This document shows, piece after piece, positions 50,213-60,072 of a stretch of DNA of 64,000 nt. The stretch covers positions 372,001-436,000 of the forward strand of contig NZ_JPOF01000006.1 of NCBI RefSeq assembly GCF_000733755.1, in the 5' to 3' direction. Under the pieces are notes generated by a model that worked only from the letters and a program-made list of their open reading frames with translations, did not search any database and was not told where the DNA came from. Position 1 is the stretch's first letter, and each line of letters starts with the position of its first letter. Position numbers and translations under genes: made by a program. The DNA comes from Lachnoclostridium phytofermentans (GTDB lineage: Bacteria > Bacillota > Clostridia > Lachnospirales > Lachnospiraceae).

Positions 50213-51391
50213 CTATACTTTTCTCTCTCCTCGCTTAGATACCACATCGAAAATAACTGCAGCAAGAAGTACTAAGCCTTTTACAACCTTTTGATAGTTT
50301 GCATCTACGCTCATGATACTCATGCCTAGATTTATTACACCCATTAATACCGCACCAACAATTACCCCGGGAATCGTACCAATACCACCATAAGCACTTG
50401 CCCCTCCAATAAAGCAGGCACCTATCGCATCCATTTCATAATTGGCTCCATAGGTTGGTTGAGCCGAGGTCAATCTAGCGATAGTTAACATACCAGCAAT
50501 TGCGGATAAAAATCCCATATTTAAATAGGCAAGAAAATAAACACGATTCGTATTAATTCCGGAGAGCTTCGTTGCCTTTTCATTCCCACCAACAGCATAA
50601 AAGTGTCGCCCCACGGTAGTTTTCGATGAAATATAACCATACACAAGAACTACAATTAATACCCAAATTAATGCGGTTGGAATACCTCTATTTTGAGAGA
50701 GACGGAAGGTAAATGCTAAGATTGCGAAGCAGATCACGATTACTTTGATTAACATTGTAGATAAGTTTTCAGTCTCATAGCCCTTTCTCGTTTTGTCCAT
50801 ACGACTTTTGCATTGTAACAATATATAAATAATACATGCAAGAATACCAAATAGCATACAGGTTAAGTTAAAACCCTCCACTCCAAAAATATCCGGTACG
50901 TAACAATCTGCACCACCACCAAATAACTTTATGTAGGTCTGATTCGTAAGTGGTACCGTTAGTCCCTGTAATACCACATTCGATAACCCTCGAAAAATCA
51001 GCATACCCGCTAAGGTTACTATAAATGGAGGGATTCTTATATACGCAATCCAAAATCCCTGCCATGCCCCAATTAATAGGCCGAAACTAATCATAATGAT
51101 AATTGATACTATGAAACTTAATCCTTTTGTCTCCATCATCGTAGCACCAATTGATCCCACAAAACAGACTACAGAACCAATCGATAAATCAATATTCCCG
51201 CCTGTTAAGATACAAAACAACATACCGGAAGCTAGGATAAATACATAGGCATTCTGAGAAATCAGGTTACTTACATTTTGAGGCCAGAGGATTTTACCTC
51301 CGGTTTTTATGAAAAAGAACATCGTAACCAATACTAAAGCAATAATCATTGTATATTTTTTAGCACCATTTATTACTTTTGATTTATCCAT
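50213..51391 (-). CDS. Monosaccharide ABC permease, MmsB/GguB-like
   Basis: The 392-residue membrane protein has about ten hydrophobic segments and the CUT2 landmarks LTGGNIDLSIGSVV and AVGGNEKATKLSGINTNRVYFLAYLNMG, plus GACFIGGASAYGGIGTIPGVIVGAVLMG. The length and a mid-protein loop with MDKTRKGYETENL fit the multiple-sugar MmsB/XylH branch better than RbsC. It follows the ATPase gene after 3 bases. It should import arabinose, xylose or galactose; the sugar cannot be assigned by eye. Confidence 0.9.
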   Translation of the reverse strand: MDKSKVINGAKKYTMIIALVLVTMFFFIKTGGKILWPQNVSNLISQNAYVFILASGMLFCILTGGNIDLSIGSVVCFVGSIGATMMETKGLSFIVSIIIMISFGLLIGAWQGFWIAYIRIPPFIVTLAGMLIFRGLSNVVLQGLTVPLTNQTYIKLFGGGADCYVPDIFGVEGFNLTCMLFGILACIIYILLQCKSRMDKTRKGYETENLSTMLIKVIVICFAILAFTFRLSQNRGIPTALIWVLIVVLVYGYISSKTTVGRHFYAVGGNEKATKLSGINTNRVYFLAYLNMGFLSAIAGMLTIARLTSAQPTYGANYEMDAIGACFIGGASAYGGIGTIPGVIVGAVLMGVINLGMSIMSVDANYQKVVKGLVLLAAVIFDVVSKRGERKV

Positions 51392-51394
51392 TGC

Positions 51395-52936
51395 TCACGC
51401 TCCTTTATTACTAGCATTTAGAATCATTGACATAATCGTCTCAGAAGTTGCTTCTTCTTTCCCCAGTTCTCCAACGATCCTACCATCACACATAACATAG
51501 ATTCGGTCGCACATGCCAAGAACTTCTGGTAGCTCAGAGGATATTAATATTACAGATTTACCTTCAGCAACTAATTCATTGATAATACAATAGATTTCAT
51601 ACTTTGCACCAACGTCAATTCCTCTTGTCGGTTCATCAAGAATTAAGATATCTGGATTTGTAAACATCCATTTTGCAAGTAGCACCTTTTGTTGATTACC
51701 ACCACTTAAATTACCGACATTTTGCCAAACCGAAGTACATTTTGTTTTTAGCTTTTCTTTATAATTGTTGGCTACCTCATATTCTTTGTCTTTATCAATG
51801 ATTCCTTTGAAGCTGACTTTCTTAAGGCTTGGCAGTGTTGTGTTCATGGATATTGATTTACTTAAAATTAGTCCATTCCCTTTTCTATCTTCTGTTACAT
51901 AAGCAAGCTTGTTCTCAATTGCATCTCTTACCCTACGAAGTGTTACTTCTTTTCCGTTAATCATCACTTTTCCTGATATATTTCTTCCATATGACTTTCC
52001 AAATAGTCCCATAGCAAGTTCTGTTCTTCCGGCACCCATAAGGCCTGCAATTCCAACTACCTCACCCTTTTTCACAGTAAAACTGACTTGATCTACCACT
52101 TTATGCTCTGGTGTCATCGCATGATGTACGGTAAAGTCCTTAACTTCAAGCACATATTCCTTGGAAATAAGTACTTCACGTTTTGGGAAACGTACCTTCA
52201 TGTCACGACCTACCATGCCTTTAATAATGCGCTCCTCTGAAATATCATCCACTGATTTCTTCAGTGTCTCGATGGTTGCTCCATCCCTAAGTATTGTTAT
52301 CTTATCTGCAACATAGGAAATCTCATTCAACTTATGAGAGATAAGAATTGATGTTACTCCCTCTTTTTTAAAAGCTAATAATAAATCAAGCAAACTCTTT
52401 GATTCGGATTCATTTAAGGACGAGGTTGGTTCATCTAAGATTAATAATTTTGCTTTCTTTGCAATTGCTTTCGCAATTTCCACTAATTGCTGTTTCCCGA
52501 TTCCAATATCTTTAATTAAAGTTCTTGAAGACTCCTTTAGCCCAACCATTTTTAATAATTCATCTGCATATCCATAAGTATCGTTCCAATTTATTGCGTA
52601 TGGTTTACCGCGTTCATTTCCTAAAAACATATTCTCTGCTATGCTCATATAAGGCACAAGAGCCAGCTCCTGATGTATTATAATGATTCCCTTTTCTTCA
52701 CTATCCTTTATTTTTGAAAACTTACATAACTCATCCTTATAGATAATCTCTCCCTCATATGTTCCATAAGGGTAGATACCACTAAGAACATTCATTAAAG
52801 TGGATTTTCCAGCACCATTTTCACCTACAAGTGCATGTATTTCTCCTTCCATTACTTTTAAGTTAACATTGTCTAATGCTTTAACACCGGGAAATGTTTT
52901 GGTAATGTTCCTCATCTCTAATATTATGTTTTCCAA
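51395..52936 (-). CDS. Monosaccharide ABC importer ATPase (two domains), MmsA/XylG-like
   Basis: The 513-residue protein has two ATPase halves. The first has Walker [10 protein letters not shown] (about 38-46), the linker [29 protein letters not shown]. The second has the degenerate P-loop MGAGRTEL and signature [16 protein letters not shown] with [13 protein letters not shown]. This is the CUT2 pattern in which only one site is fully active. The start is TTG at 52936, with AAAGGAGGGGG upstream. It lies between the binding protein and permease genes and behind an 18-base stem that probably lowers its expression. Confidence 0.92.
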   Translation of the reverse strand: MENIILEMRNITKTFPGVKALDNVNLKVMEGEIHALVGENGAGKSTLMNVLSGIYPYGTYEGEIIYKDELCKFSKIKDSEEKGIIIIHQELALVPYMSIAENMFLGNERGKPYAINWNDTYGYADELLKMVGLKESSRTLIKDIGIGKQQLVEIAKAIAKKAKLLILDEPTSSLNESESKSLLDLLLAFKKEGVTSILISHKLNEISYVADKITILRDGATIETLKKSVDDISEERIIKGMVGRDMKVRFPKREVLISKEYVLEVKDFTVHHAMTPEHKVVDQVSFTVKKGEVVGIAGLMGAGRTELAMGLFGKSYGRNISGKVMINGKEVTLRRVRDAIENKLAYVTEDRKGNGLILSKSISMNTTLPSLKKVSFKGIIDKDKEYEVANNYKEKLKTKCTSVWQNVGNLSGGNQQKVLLAKWMFTNPDILILDEPTRGIDVGAKYEIYCIINELVAEGKSVILISSELPEVLGMCDRIYVMCDGRIVGELGKEEATSETIMSMILNASNKGA

Positions 52937-53032
52937 GCTCCCCCTCCTTTCAATAATTTCCTATAAGAGCATAAAAGTAAGTATTAAATAAATATGTTTT
53001 CATTCGTTGCCAAGGAATAATCATTTTTAAAA

Positions 53033-53084
53033 GAAACGGTTGGAGATAAGCATCTTCCCTTATCAGCTTATCTCCAACCGTTTC
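53033..53084 (-). terminator. Intra-operon 18-base hairpin between binding protein and ATPase
   Basis: Perfect arms at 53033-53050 and 53067-53084, followed by TTTTAAAAA on the minus strand. The position, after the binding protein gene, is that of partial terminators or RNA stabilisers that keep binding protein in excess over transporter. Confidence 0.8.
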
Positions 53085-53153
53085 AAAAATCATGAGAAGA
53101 AATTTTATAGCGATATTTCTCTTGCTCTCTTAACAGTAAAACTTATCTAGCCT

Positions 53154-54230
53154 TTATTTTAACTGATCCTCTGTATAATAACCGGAGTCAATTAATAATT
53201 CCTTATAGTTGGTGGCATCTGCGAATACTGGCTCACATAAATAGGATGGAATAATCCCTTTCCCATTGTCATAACTCTTTGTATCATTAACAGGTGCTTC
53301 TCCGCCTTTCATAATTGCATCTACCATCTTAACAACCTGTGATGCTAAAGTACGAGTATCCTTAAAGATTGACATGGATTGTTTTCCTGCAATCATATTC
53401 TTAACGTTAGCAATATCACAGTCCTGACCAGTAACGATAGGCCATTCTCCAGTATAGGAGGCTGATAACGCATTCGTTACACCAAGTGCTGTTGAATCGT
53501 TGGAACAAAGAACCGCATCAATCTTTGTTCCATCTGCATAGTAAGAAGCAATAATTGCATCCATCCTGCCTTGTGCAGTCTCTGTAGACCAGTTTGCAGT
53601 TGCAACTTTTTCAAAATCAACAGAACCAGATTTTACAACAAGAACACCACTATCAACATATGGTTTTAACACATCTATAGCGCCGCCATAGAAGAATCTT
53701 GCGTTATTATCCCCAGGATCACCAGTAAAAATCTCAAGATTGAATGGTCCTTTTGCAGATTCAAGACCTAATTTTTCTTTTATGTATTCTCCTTGCTTCG
53801 TTCCAACCATATAATTATCAAAGGTAGCATAATAAGAAACTGCATCAGAATTCATAATTAAACGATCGTAAGCGATAACAGAGATGCCTTCCTTCTTAGC
53901 CTGAGCAAGGACAGTTCCTAAGGAATCTCCGTCGATGGAAGCTATGACTAATAACTTACAACCGTTTGATATCATGTTCTCCACTTGCGATACCTGTGTC
54001 TGAATGTCATTATTCGCATATTGTAAATCAACTTCATAACCAGCTTCCTTTAACTGCTTCTCCATATTGGAACCATCTTGATTCCAACGCTGCAGATCCT
54101 TTGTAGGCATGGCAACACCGATTAGTTTGTCAGAACCTTTACCAGAGGTTGATTTCGTTTTACCGCATCCAGTAACAAGTGAAGTTACCATTATAATGCA
54201 CAACACCATACAAAACAATTTTCTTTTCAT
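53154..54230 (-). CDS. Monosaccharide-binding lipoprotein, ChvE/XylF-like
   Basis: The protein is a periplasmic-binding-type lipoprotein (lipobox VTGC, Cys22 from this start). It starts its fold with LIGVAMPTKDLQRWNQDGSNMEKQLKEAGYEV and has YDRLIMNSDAVSYYATFDNYMVG, a ChvE/XylF mark for binding aldoses, and ITGQDCDIANVKNMIAGKQSMSIFKDTR. The frame opens at 54245, but ATG 54230 has GGGAGG 7 bases upstream (358 residues). It feeds the ATPase-permease pair downstream. Its own promoter region carries a long-range inverted repeat that could bind the AraC-type response regulator. Confidence 0.9.
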   Translation of the reverse strand: MKRKLFCMVLCIIMVTSLVTGCGKTKSTSGKGSDKLIGVAMPTKDLQRWNQDGSNMEKQLKEAGYEVDLQYANNDIQTQVSQVENMISNGCKLLVIASIDGDSLGTVLAQAKKEGISVIAYDRLIMNSDAVSYYATFDNYMVGTKQGEYIKEKLGLESAKGPFNLEIFTGDPGDNNARFFYGGAIDVLKPYVDSGVLVVKSGSVDFEKVATANWSTETAQGRMDAIIASYYADGTKIDAVLCSNDSTALGVTNALSASYTGEWPIVTGQDCDIANVKNMIAGKQSMSIFKDTRTLASQVVKMVDAIMKGGEAPVNDTKSYDNGKGIIPSYLCEPVFADATNYKELLIDSGYYTEDQLK

Positions 54231-54346
54231 CCTTGATCCTCCCATATTATAATGTTATAAAAGCATGTAAAGATAGTAAATCCTTCACACTTACCAATAT
54301 ACATTCTGTATAGCCTCTGGTAAGTTCAAAGAATTATTCTCTTCAC

Positions 54347-54390
54347 ATATTCACTATATCATAGGGAAACTAGGACCAGATTGTGAATAT
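54347..54390. promoter_or_regulatory. Widely spaced inverted repeat before the binding protein gene
   Basis: ATATTCAC (54347-54354) and GTGAATAT (54383-54390) are perfect inverted copies 28 bases apart, and a second TTCACAT overlaps the first. They lie 117-160 bases upstream of the binding protein ATG, in the range used by AraC-type activators. No sure -35/-10 pair was found. Confidence 0.35.
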
Positions 54391-54488
54391 CAGCATATTT
54401 TCATGGACAGCAACCATCCGTAAAAATGAAATAGTATTTTATTGTACTAATAATGTTCCAGCTTAAAATATTCTTGATACAAAAGCAC

Positions 54489-55532
54489 TTATTTTGGCAT
54501 TTTCTCCGGTACATTTAAGAATACATCCTCTTTTTGATGAAATCCGCTGTTAATAATTATTTCCTCCAAATTCTTTGCATTTACCGCGATTGTCTCGAGC
54601 GCGATATAAGGGACATCATAGGTTCCATCGTTCATGAAAGTGGTTTGTTCTAGTTCTTTCCCAAGTACTAACTTAATCGTATCCTCAGCTGCTGTCTGCG
54701 CAAGTTTTGCAACTGGCTTATAAACGGTCATTAACTGAGTTCCCTCTACAATTCTCTGGCATGCTTCCAGATCCGCATCCTGACCGACTACCATGATTTT
54801 ACCCGCTAAGCGCTGCTCTGCCAAAGCATAGATGGTTTGACCTGCCAGACTATCGTTTCCGCACATAATGGCATCCACCTCCTTTACTACATCGCTATGC
54901 TCGTTTACGTATTTCCTTGTCTCTTCGGCTCTCCAATTATCTGCATGAAGCATGTCAACAACCTCAATCTTATATTTCTTAATCACACTTTGAAATCCTT
55001 TATCAATCATAGATACATTATTATCAGTCATTGGTCCGCAAAACATAAGGACTTTACCTTTGGTTAGCCCATTCTCAACAAAGGCGGTTGCCATCATCTT
55101 ACCGACAGCTTCGTTATCAAACGATATGTAGAGATCCACATCTGCATTTTTTATTAATCTATCGTAAGCAATTACCTTAATCCCTTTCTCCTTCGCCTTT
55201 TTTACAACAGAAGAAAGTTTCTCAGAATCAATTCCGATGATGACAATGGCATCCATTTGCTTATCAATAAAGTATTCAATTTGGCGAACCTGTTCGTCCA
55301 TATCTCCACTGGCATTCTGAACATTTACTTCTGCTCCTAGATCATTGGCAGTCGCTACAAATACATCGCGGTCTCTTTGCCATCGCTCAATAACAAAGGA
55401 ATCAAAGCTCATACCAATCTGAATTTCCCTTGGCTGCTCATTCGCAGTATCCTCTTCTACCCGATAACCATCACTACAACCTGAGAATATAAGAATAAAG
55501 CAAAAGCATAGCAATACAGCACAATTTTTCAA
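54489..55532 (-). CDS. Second sugar-binding lipoprotein in the signalling operon
   Basis: The 347-residue lipoprotein has lipobox FSGC (Cys19) and a XylF/ChvE-like fold (EIQIGMSFDSFVIERWQRDRDVFVATANDLGAEV, then YDRLIKNADVDLYISFDNEAVG, then VVGQDADLEACQRIVEGTQLMTVYKPV). It is clearly related to the importer binding protein at 53154, yet encoded in the operon with the kinase and regulator. The TTG start overlaps the regulator stop in TTGA, with GGGAGG before it. It may feed the importer or act as sensor subunit; gene order supports the sensing role. Confidence 0.85.
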   Translation of the reverse strand: MKNCAVLLCFCFILIFSGCSDGYRVEEDTANEQPREIQIGMSFDSFVIERWQRDRDVFVATANDLGAEVNVQNASGDMDEQVRQIEYFIDKQMDAIVIIGIDSEKLSSVVKKAKEKGIKVIAYDRLIKNADVDLYISFDNEAVGKMMATAFVENGLTKGKVLMFCGPMTDNNVSMIDKGFQSVIKKYKIEVVDMLHADNWRAEETRKYVNEHSDVVKEVDAIMCGNDSLAGQTIYALAEQRLAGKIMVVGQDADLEACQRIVEGTQLMTVYKPVAKLAQTAAEDTIKLVLGKELEQTTFMNDGTYDVPYIALETIAVNAKNLEEIIINSGFHQKEDVFLNVPEKMPK

Positions 55533-57130
55533 GATACCCCTCCCTCTTTATATTCTGTTGGTGTCTTACCCACGTTCTTTTTAAATGATCTGCTAAAATA
55601 ATTCGGATCGCTATATCCAACCATAATTCCAATTTCCTTCATACTCTTTTCTGATTCAAGAAGCAGCTGTTTTGCAACTTTCATTCTAAGTTCCGTAAGA
55701 TAGTCAATGAAATTAATTCCTGTCTCTTCTTTAAATACCTTACTAAAATAGTAGGGACTGATATTCACTTGCCTTGATACTTCCTCTAGTGACAATTCTT
55801 TATGGTAATGTTCCCTTATGTACAACTTTGCCTTCTCTACCGTACCGATCGAAGTTATTTTTTTCTTCGCCGCCACATTACGGCAAGCATTTTCTATTCG
55901 TTCTACAAACCAAAGACGAAGTGCATCGTATTGCTCGATTTCAATGACGGTTGGTAAATATTCTCTTCTGGAACGAAATTCGTAGGTCATCCCTCCATTT
56001 TCATAAGCGATATGCTCAGCCCAAAGCACAAATTCAAGTGCCTTTAATTTAATATCTGTCATACAGTCCGGATATGTCATAACCATCCAATCAAAGAAGG
56101 CATAGGCAGATGCAGTGGCAAGGTTTAAATCCCCTCTTGGTATTGCTTCAAAGATTGCTTTTTCTATCGTAATCGGATAATCTTTCTCATAGCTACAGGC
56201 AAACGGTAAATCATCCACATGGGCAACTAATCCTGTCGTATCTAACAGGGATTTTAATGCCTCACTATAAGATTTTACAGCCTCCGATACATAATAAACA
56301 GAACCTATCCCGAGACGAAACCGAATATCTATATGACTTTTCAGCTGACGAATTAAGACCCTTGACTGTTCAATTACTTGTATCCTTTCCTCATATGACA
56401 TCGACATACTAACAAAAGGTACGAAAACTACGATTTTATTTGCCATCACCGGTCCCACAACGCCAATTTGAATTGCTTCTCTAATATATTCTCTCATTTC
56501 TTTGTAATGGTTTTGTATACTAACACTGGTTCCTACTGCATTGGTCATAAGAGAACCGATCTGTTCCTCTCCGCAGACAAGTACCATCATATAACCATAA
56601 TCATAAGGTATCTCAAGTAAGTTCTTAAAATTTGCAATATCTTCTCTCACAAATTCTTGAAGCAAAAGGGTATAAATAAATCCATTTTCTAAGATAGGTA
56701 CAACCGCTTCCATTTTTTCTCTTATTATTAAATCATTGCTGCGTTTTTTCCGTTCCATATCAATCTGCTGCATCCCTCTTCGCAAAACTTCCACAATACG
56801 CTCTTTGCTAACAGGCTTATGTAAATATTCCAAAACTCCAAGATTAATCGCTTCCTTTGCATAATCAAACTTATCAAAAGCACTCAGTACAATAAAAATG
56901 ATACTGGGAAAAAACTTTTTAATCTCTTTCATTGCATCAATCCCATTAATTCCAGGCATGTGGATATCCATAATCACAATTTCCGGTCGGAAAATTTCAC
57001 TGCGTTCAATCACACTTCTTCCACTCTTTGCATAGTCCACAACACATTCCTCGCCAAAATTCTGCTTGATTATGTATTGCAATGATTCAATCACAATCCC
57101 CTCATCATCTGCCAGCATTATTTTATACAT
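55529..57130 (-). CDS. Response regulator, YesN-type (receiver plus AraC DNA-binding domain)
   Basis: The 533-residue protein has a receiver domain (1-120) with phospho-acceptor Asp55 in IVIMDIHMPG and Lys105 in LHKPV. A middle region of about 300 residues has no sure assignment. The C-terminal AraC domain (about 428-530) shows AKLYIREHYHKELSLEEVSRQVNISPYYFSKVFKEETG and GYSDPNYFSRSFKKNVGKTPTEYK. It should activate sugar uptake genes, probably the neighbouring importer. Its ATG overlaps the kinase gene by 8 bases, with GGAGGAG inside that gene. Confidence 0.92.
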   Translation of the reverse strand: MYKIMLADDEGIVIESLQYIIKQNFGEECVVDYAKSGRSVIERSEIFRPEIVIMDIHMPGINGIDAMKEIKKFFPSIIFIVLSAFDKFDYAKEAINLGVLEYLHKPVSKERIVEVLRRGMQQIDMERKKRSNDLIIREKMEAVVPILENGFIYTLLLQEFVREDIANFKNLLEIPYDYGYMMVLVCGEEQIGSLMTNAVGTSVSIQNHYKEMREYIREAIQIGVVGPVMANKIVVFVPFVSMSMSYEERIQVIEQSRVLIRQLKSHIDIRFRLGIGSVYYVSEAVKSYSEALKSLLDTTGLVAHVDDLPFACSYEKDYPITIEKAIFEAIPRGDLNLATASAYAFFDWMVMTYPDCMTDIKLKALEFVLWAEHIAYENGGMTYEFRSRREYLPTVIEIEQYDALRLWFVERIENACRNVAAKKKITSIGTVEKAKLYIREHYHKELSLEEVSRQVNISPYYFSKVFKEETGINFIDYLTELRMKVAKQLLLESEKSMKEIGIMVGYSDPNYFSRSFKKNVGKTPTEYKEGGVS

Positions 57131-58619
57131 GATTCTCCTCCTGGTGAAATGGTAAATAAAGTCTTACCTCCGTACCGCAGTTCTTTCCCTTACTTGAAAC
57201 TGTTACTACCTTTTCACTATTAAAATAAAGTGACAATCGTTCCATCACATTATTAAGACCAATGCCATTCGACTCCCTACTCTCCTTCTTCTCCCTCGCT
57301 CTTTTCTTATTAATCTGCTCGACCAGTTCTTCCTCCATTCCAAGACCATTATCTAGGATACAGACACAAATATCTGTTTCTTCATAATAGACCGATAGTT
57401 CTATCTTCCCCTGGCACTCTATGTCACGAATTCCATACTGAAAGCTATTCTCAACAATTGGCTGTAATATCATGCTTGGAACCTTGATCCTCGTGTAGTT
57501 TTCATCAATATGCTTTTCATAGCAGATAGCACCGCAGTACCGTACGTTTAATATATAAAGATAATGGTCTACCAGCTCAATTTCTTCCTTAAGAGTAACT
57601 ACTTCATGATTTTTCTTAATGCTGTATCGTAAAAATTCTGCTACATTTTGAACATACTCACAGGTTTTCTCTGCTCCTTCTAACATTGCAAGCTGTACAC
57701 CAGCATTGAGGGTATTAAACAGAAAATGCGGATTAATCTGTGCCTGGAGATATTTTAACTGAGCATCCTTTAAATGCGATTCCATTCGTAATTCCCGCTC
57801 CTTTAAATTACGTTCGTTTTCAACACTCTCCTTTAATTTTGTTATATAATCCCGAATGCTAATCACCATTTGATCGAAGGCTTTTGTCACAACACCCACT
57901 TCATCATGGCTGCTTACTTCAACAACTTCTACATCAAAATTTCCCTCCGCTACCTGATTCGCTGTTTTAGCTAATATTTTAAGAGGTCTGGTAATTGTTT
58001 GGGTTATAATAAGGATGATAATAATATTTGCAGAAGCAATGGACATAATCAGGAAGGTACTTAAACGCTCGAGCGACCGTATCGAATTTGATAAGGCCAG
58101 ATAATTTGCCGAGTTATTTTTAAATAATCCATTGTTTAAACTATAGATATAAGTACTAATATAAGAATATAACGCCGTTGCATTTTCATAGCGAACCTTA
58201 TATTTTTCCACATTACGACCTCTCTTTGCTTCCACCGTCTGATTCGTTAAGGTTAGATAATGCTCTGACATCCTTTTGATATTCCGCTCCATTAGCTTTA
58301 ACCTATCGGAAGATTTTTCTTCCTCCAGCGATTTAATCGCATTCCCATAATTTTGCTCATGTTTATAGTATTCCTGCATTGCATCCGATGTTTTGGTATT
58401 TAAAAACATCGTCATGCTGGATTGTACATTCATTAGTTCCTCTTCCAGCCCATTAAGATTAATATTACTAACATAGATGGAATCCAATCGTTTAATGAAG
58501 TAATTAATGTTTACATACATAAAAGCATTCATACCGAAAATCAGAATTATTGTGGCTGCAAATGCAAACATTAACTTCACCTGTAACGAAATACTGCCAA
58601 GCTCATTCTTCCTTCTCAT
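57123..58619 (-). CDS. Sensor histidine kinase, YesM/LytS-type
   Basis: The 498-residue protein has membrane helices at about 14-37 and 186-208, an external helical sensor between them, HAMP (about 208-262), and a His_kinase domain with phospho-acceptor His298 in QINPHFLFNTLN. The ATP site has PSMILQPIVENSFQYGI, LDNGLGM and NGIGLNNVMERL. Its ATG overlaps the upstream binding-protein gene by 17 bases. The pairing of such a kinase with a membrane-bound sugar-binding protein is known from XylFII-LytS of Clostridium beijerinckii, which senses xylose; the same scheme is likely here. Confidence 0.92.
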   Translation of the reverse strand: MRRKNELGSISLQVKLMFAFAATIILIFGMNAFMYVNINYFIKRLDSIYVSNINLNGLEEELMNVQSSMTMFLNTKTSDAMQEYYKHEQNYGNAIKSLEEEKSSDRLKLMERNIKRMSEHYLTLTNQTVEAKRGRNVEKYKVRYENATALYSYISTYIYSLNNGLFKNNSANYLALSNSIRSLERLSTFLIMSIASANIIIILIITQTITRPLKILAKTANQVAEGNFDVEVVEVSSHDEVGVVTKAFDQMVISIRDYITKLKESVENERNLKERELRMESHLKDAQLKYLQAQINPHFLFNTLNAGVQLAMLEGAEKTCEYVQNVAEFLRYSIKKNHEVVTLKEEIELVDHYLYILNVRYCGAICYEKHIDENYTRIKVPSMILQPIVENSFQYGIRDIECQGKIELSVYYEETDICVCILDNGLGMEEELVEQINKKRAREKKESRESNGIGLNNVMERLSLYFNSEKVVTVSSKGKNCGTEVRLYLPFHQEENHV

Positions 58620-59706
58620 CTCCCCCTCCTTTGATAAAACCCTTCAAATTATCCAGGGTGATATATGCAGTATCTACGGTATAATATTCATTCGCATGTC
58701 CAGTCATCTGATATTCTTTCATTGCCTCAATGCAATAACGACCAATTTGTTCTGTATTCACCTTAATCGTAGAATAGATAACATTCCTTTCCACTGCGTT
58801 TAAAATGGTATCAGAATCATAGTATCCTAAGATATTTATCTTCCCTACTTTGTTATAATCAACAACCGCCTGATAAGCACAAGTCGTATTTAATTCATTC
58901 AGGCAAATAAGGATATCCGGAAGACTCCCTTCTGTAACAAAGATATCACGTATCGTTTCTTCCGCTGCAAATGCACTTTCTTCCTCAATTTTAATCGAAC
59001 TCATGTGAATCTTACTGTTCGATTCTCTAACTGTTTCCAGTGTTTCGTAAATACTGGTATAGAGTATGTTTTGCCCTAAATCCTCTGTATTATTTGACAT
59101 TAAAACAAGAACCTCACATTCCTCATCCTTTGCTAGCTTTAATACCAACTTGCCATACATCTTCCCAAGGTTATAATTATTAACACCAACATAACTTAGC
59201 CGATTACTCGCAGTATTATCTCCCAAAACTGTAATCACTGGTATCCCTTGCACTGATGCCTCATTGATTAGACTTGTCAAATCTTCACTCTCATCTGCTT
59301 CCAAAAAGATACCATCCACTTTAGAAGCGATTGCTATCTGCATCAGTTCTTCCTTGGTAAAAGAACTTGCTAACTCATCCCCCAAAAATTCGACCAAAGA
59401 ATCTTCCTCTTCTCCTACAGCCTTAGCACTTTGGTACACCGACTTCCAAAAGGAAGAAGATTGATCCCCGACGATCATTACATAATAGGAATCATATTCC
59501 TTATCCGAAAGGTCATCCATTTGACGAACCACATCCTCGATTTGATTTTTAAAAACAAGCATGGTGGTAACAGCGATAGCAAGCATAAATAATACTGCCA
59601 AAACGCAAACAATAAATCGTATTCTAGGTAGTTTCCTTGAATTTATTATACTCATCTCCATCGTTATTGAATTTAAACTTGATATACAAAAGATTGATAT
59701 CGACAT
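58603..59706 (-). CDS. Membrane-anchored sugar-binding sensor protein (RbsB/XylFII-like)
   Basis: Residues about 28-50 form one membrane helix (IRFIVCVLAVLFMLAIAVTTMLVF), not a lipobox. The rest is a periplasmic-binding fold of the ribose/galactose type (DSYYVMIVGDQSSSFWKSVYQSAKAVGEE, ASKVDGIFLEADES, NNYNLGKMYGKLVLKLA, NILGYYDSDTILNAVERNVIYSTIKV). An uncleaved anchor suits a sensing partner for the kinase rather than a free import protein. The start is uncertain: the frame opens at 59706, but ATGs at 59661 and 59655 lie closer to the helix, and none has a good ribosome site. A TATAAT at 59767-59762 with a weak -35 may be the operon promoter. Confidence 0.85.
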   Translation of the reverse strand: MSISIFCISSLNSITMEMSIINSRKLPRIRFIVCVLAVLFMLAIAVTTMLVFKNQIEDVVRQMDDLSDKEYDSYYVMIVGDQSSSFWKSVYQSAKAVGEEEDSLVEFLGDELASSFTKEELMQIAIASKVDGIFLEADESEDLTSLINEASVQGIPVITVLGDNTASNRLSYVGVNNYNLGKMYGKLVLKLAKDEECEVLVLMSNNTEDLGQNILYTSIYETLETVRESNSKIHMSSIKIEEESAFAAEETIRDIFVTEGSLPDILICLNELNTTCAYQAVVDYNKVGKINILGYYDSDTILNAVERNVIYSTIKVNTEQIGRYCIEAMKEYQMTGHANEYYTVDTAYITLDNLKGFIKGGGDEKEE

Positions 59707-59863
59707 TGGTAATTAAGCATTAACTTTCAGTAAATTCTAAATTAGGATTTCACTAGTTTTGATTATATCATGTATTGGGTATTTTTACCATTTTCTATTT
59801 CAGATTATTTACTACATCGGAGGGCATAAAAAACTTACTTCGCATACTTTTTTCTATTCACGA

Positions 59864-59908
59864 ACAAGAAAAATCACACTTCTCGTACTTTTCCTTGTCA
59901 TTAATAAA
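59864..59908 (-). repeat. Dispersed 45-base palindromic element, copy 4
   Basis: 39 of 45 positions match copy 1, in the same orientation. It lies directly behind the terminator at 59909-59950 in the direction of the anti-sigma gene. Outside these elements the gap 59707-60072 shows only the possible promoter of the sensing operon. Confidence 0.85.
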
Positions 59909-59950
59909 AAGGCAGCAAATAAAGTAACTTTATACTTCATTTGCTGCCTT
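59909..59950 (-). terminator. Terminator of the sigma/anti-sigma operon
   Basis: AAGGCAGCAAAT pairs with ATTTGCTGCCTT, extended by an inner AAGTA/TACTT pairing, and followed by TTTTTATT on the minus strand, about 120 bases after the anti-sigma stop. Confidence 0.85.
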
Positions 59951-60072
59951 CTACTAGTTTTTCATAACTTTTTTGGACTATGTTTTTTCATACTTTAACA
60001 TACTAGTCTTTTATTATAGAATCGTTATCTATTGTTTATGGAGGATTTATTACCTAAGTAAATTTTTACTTG

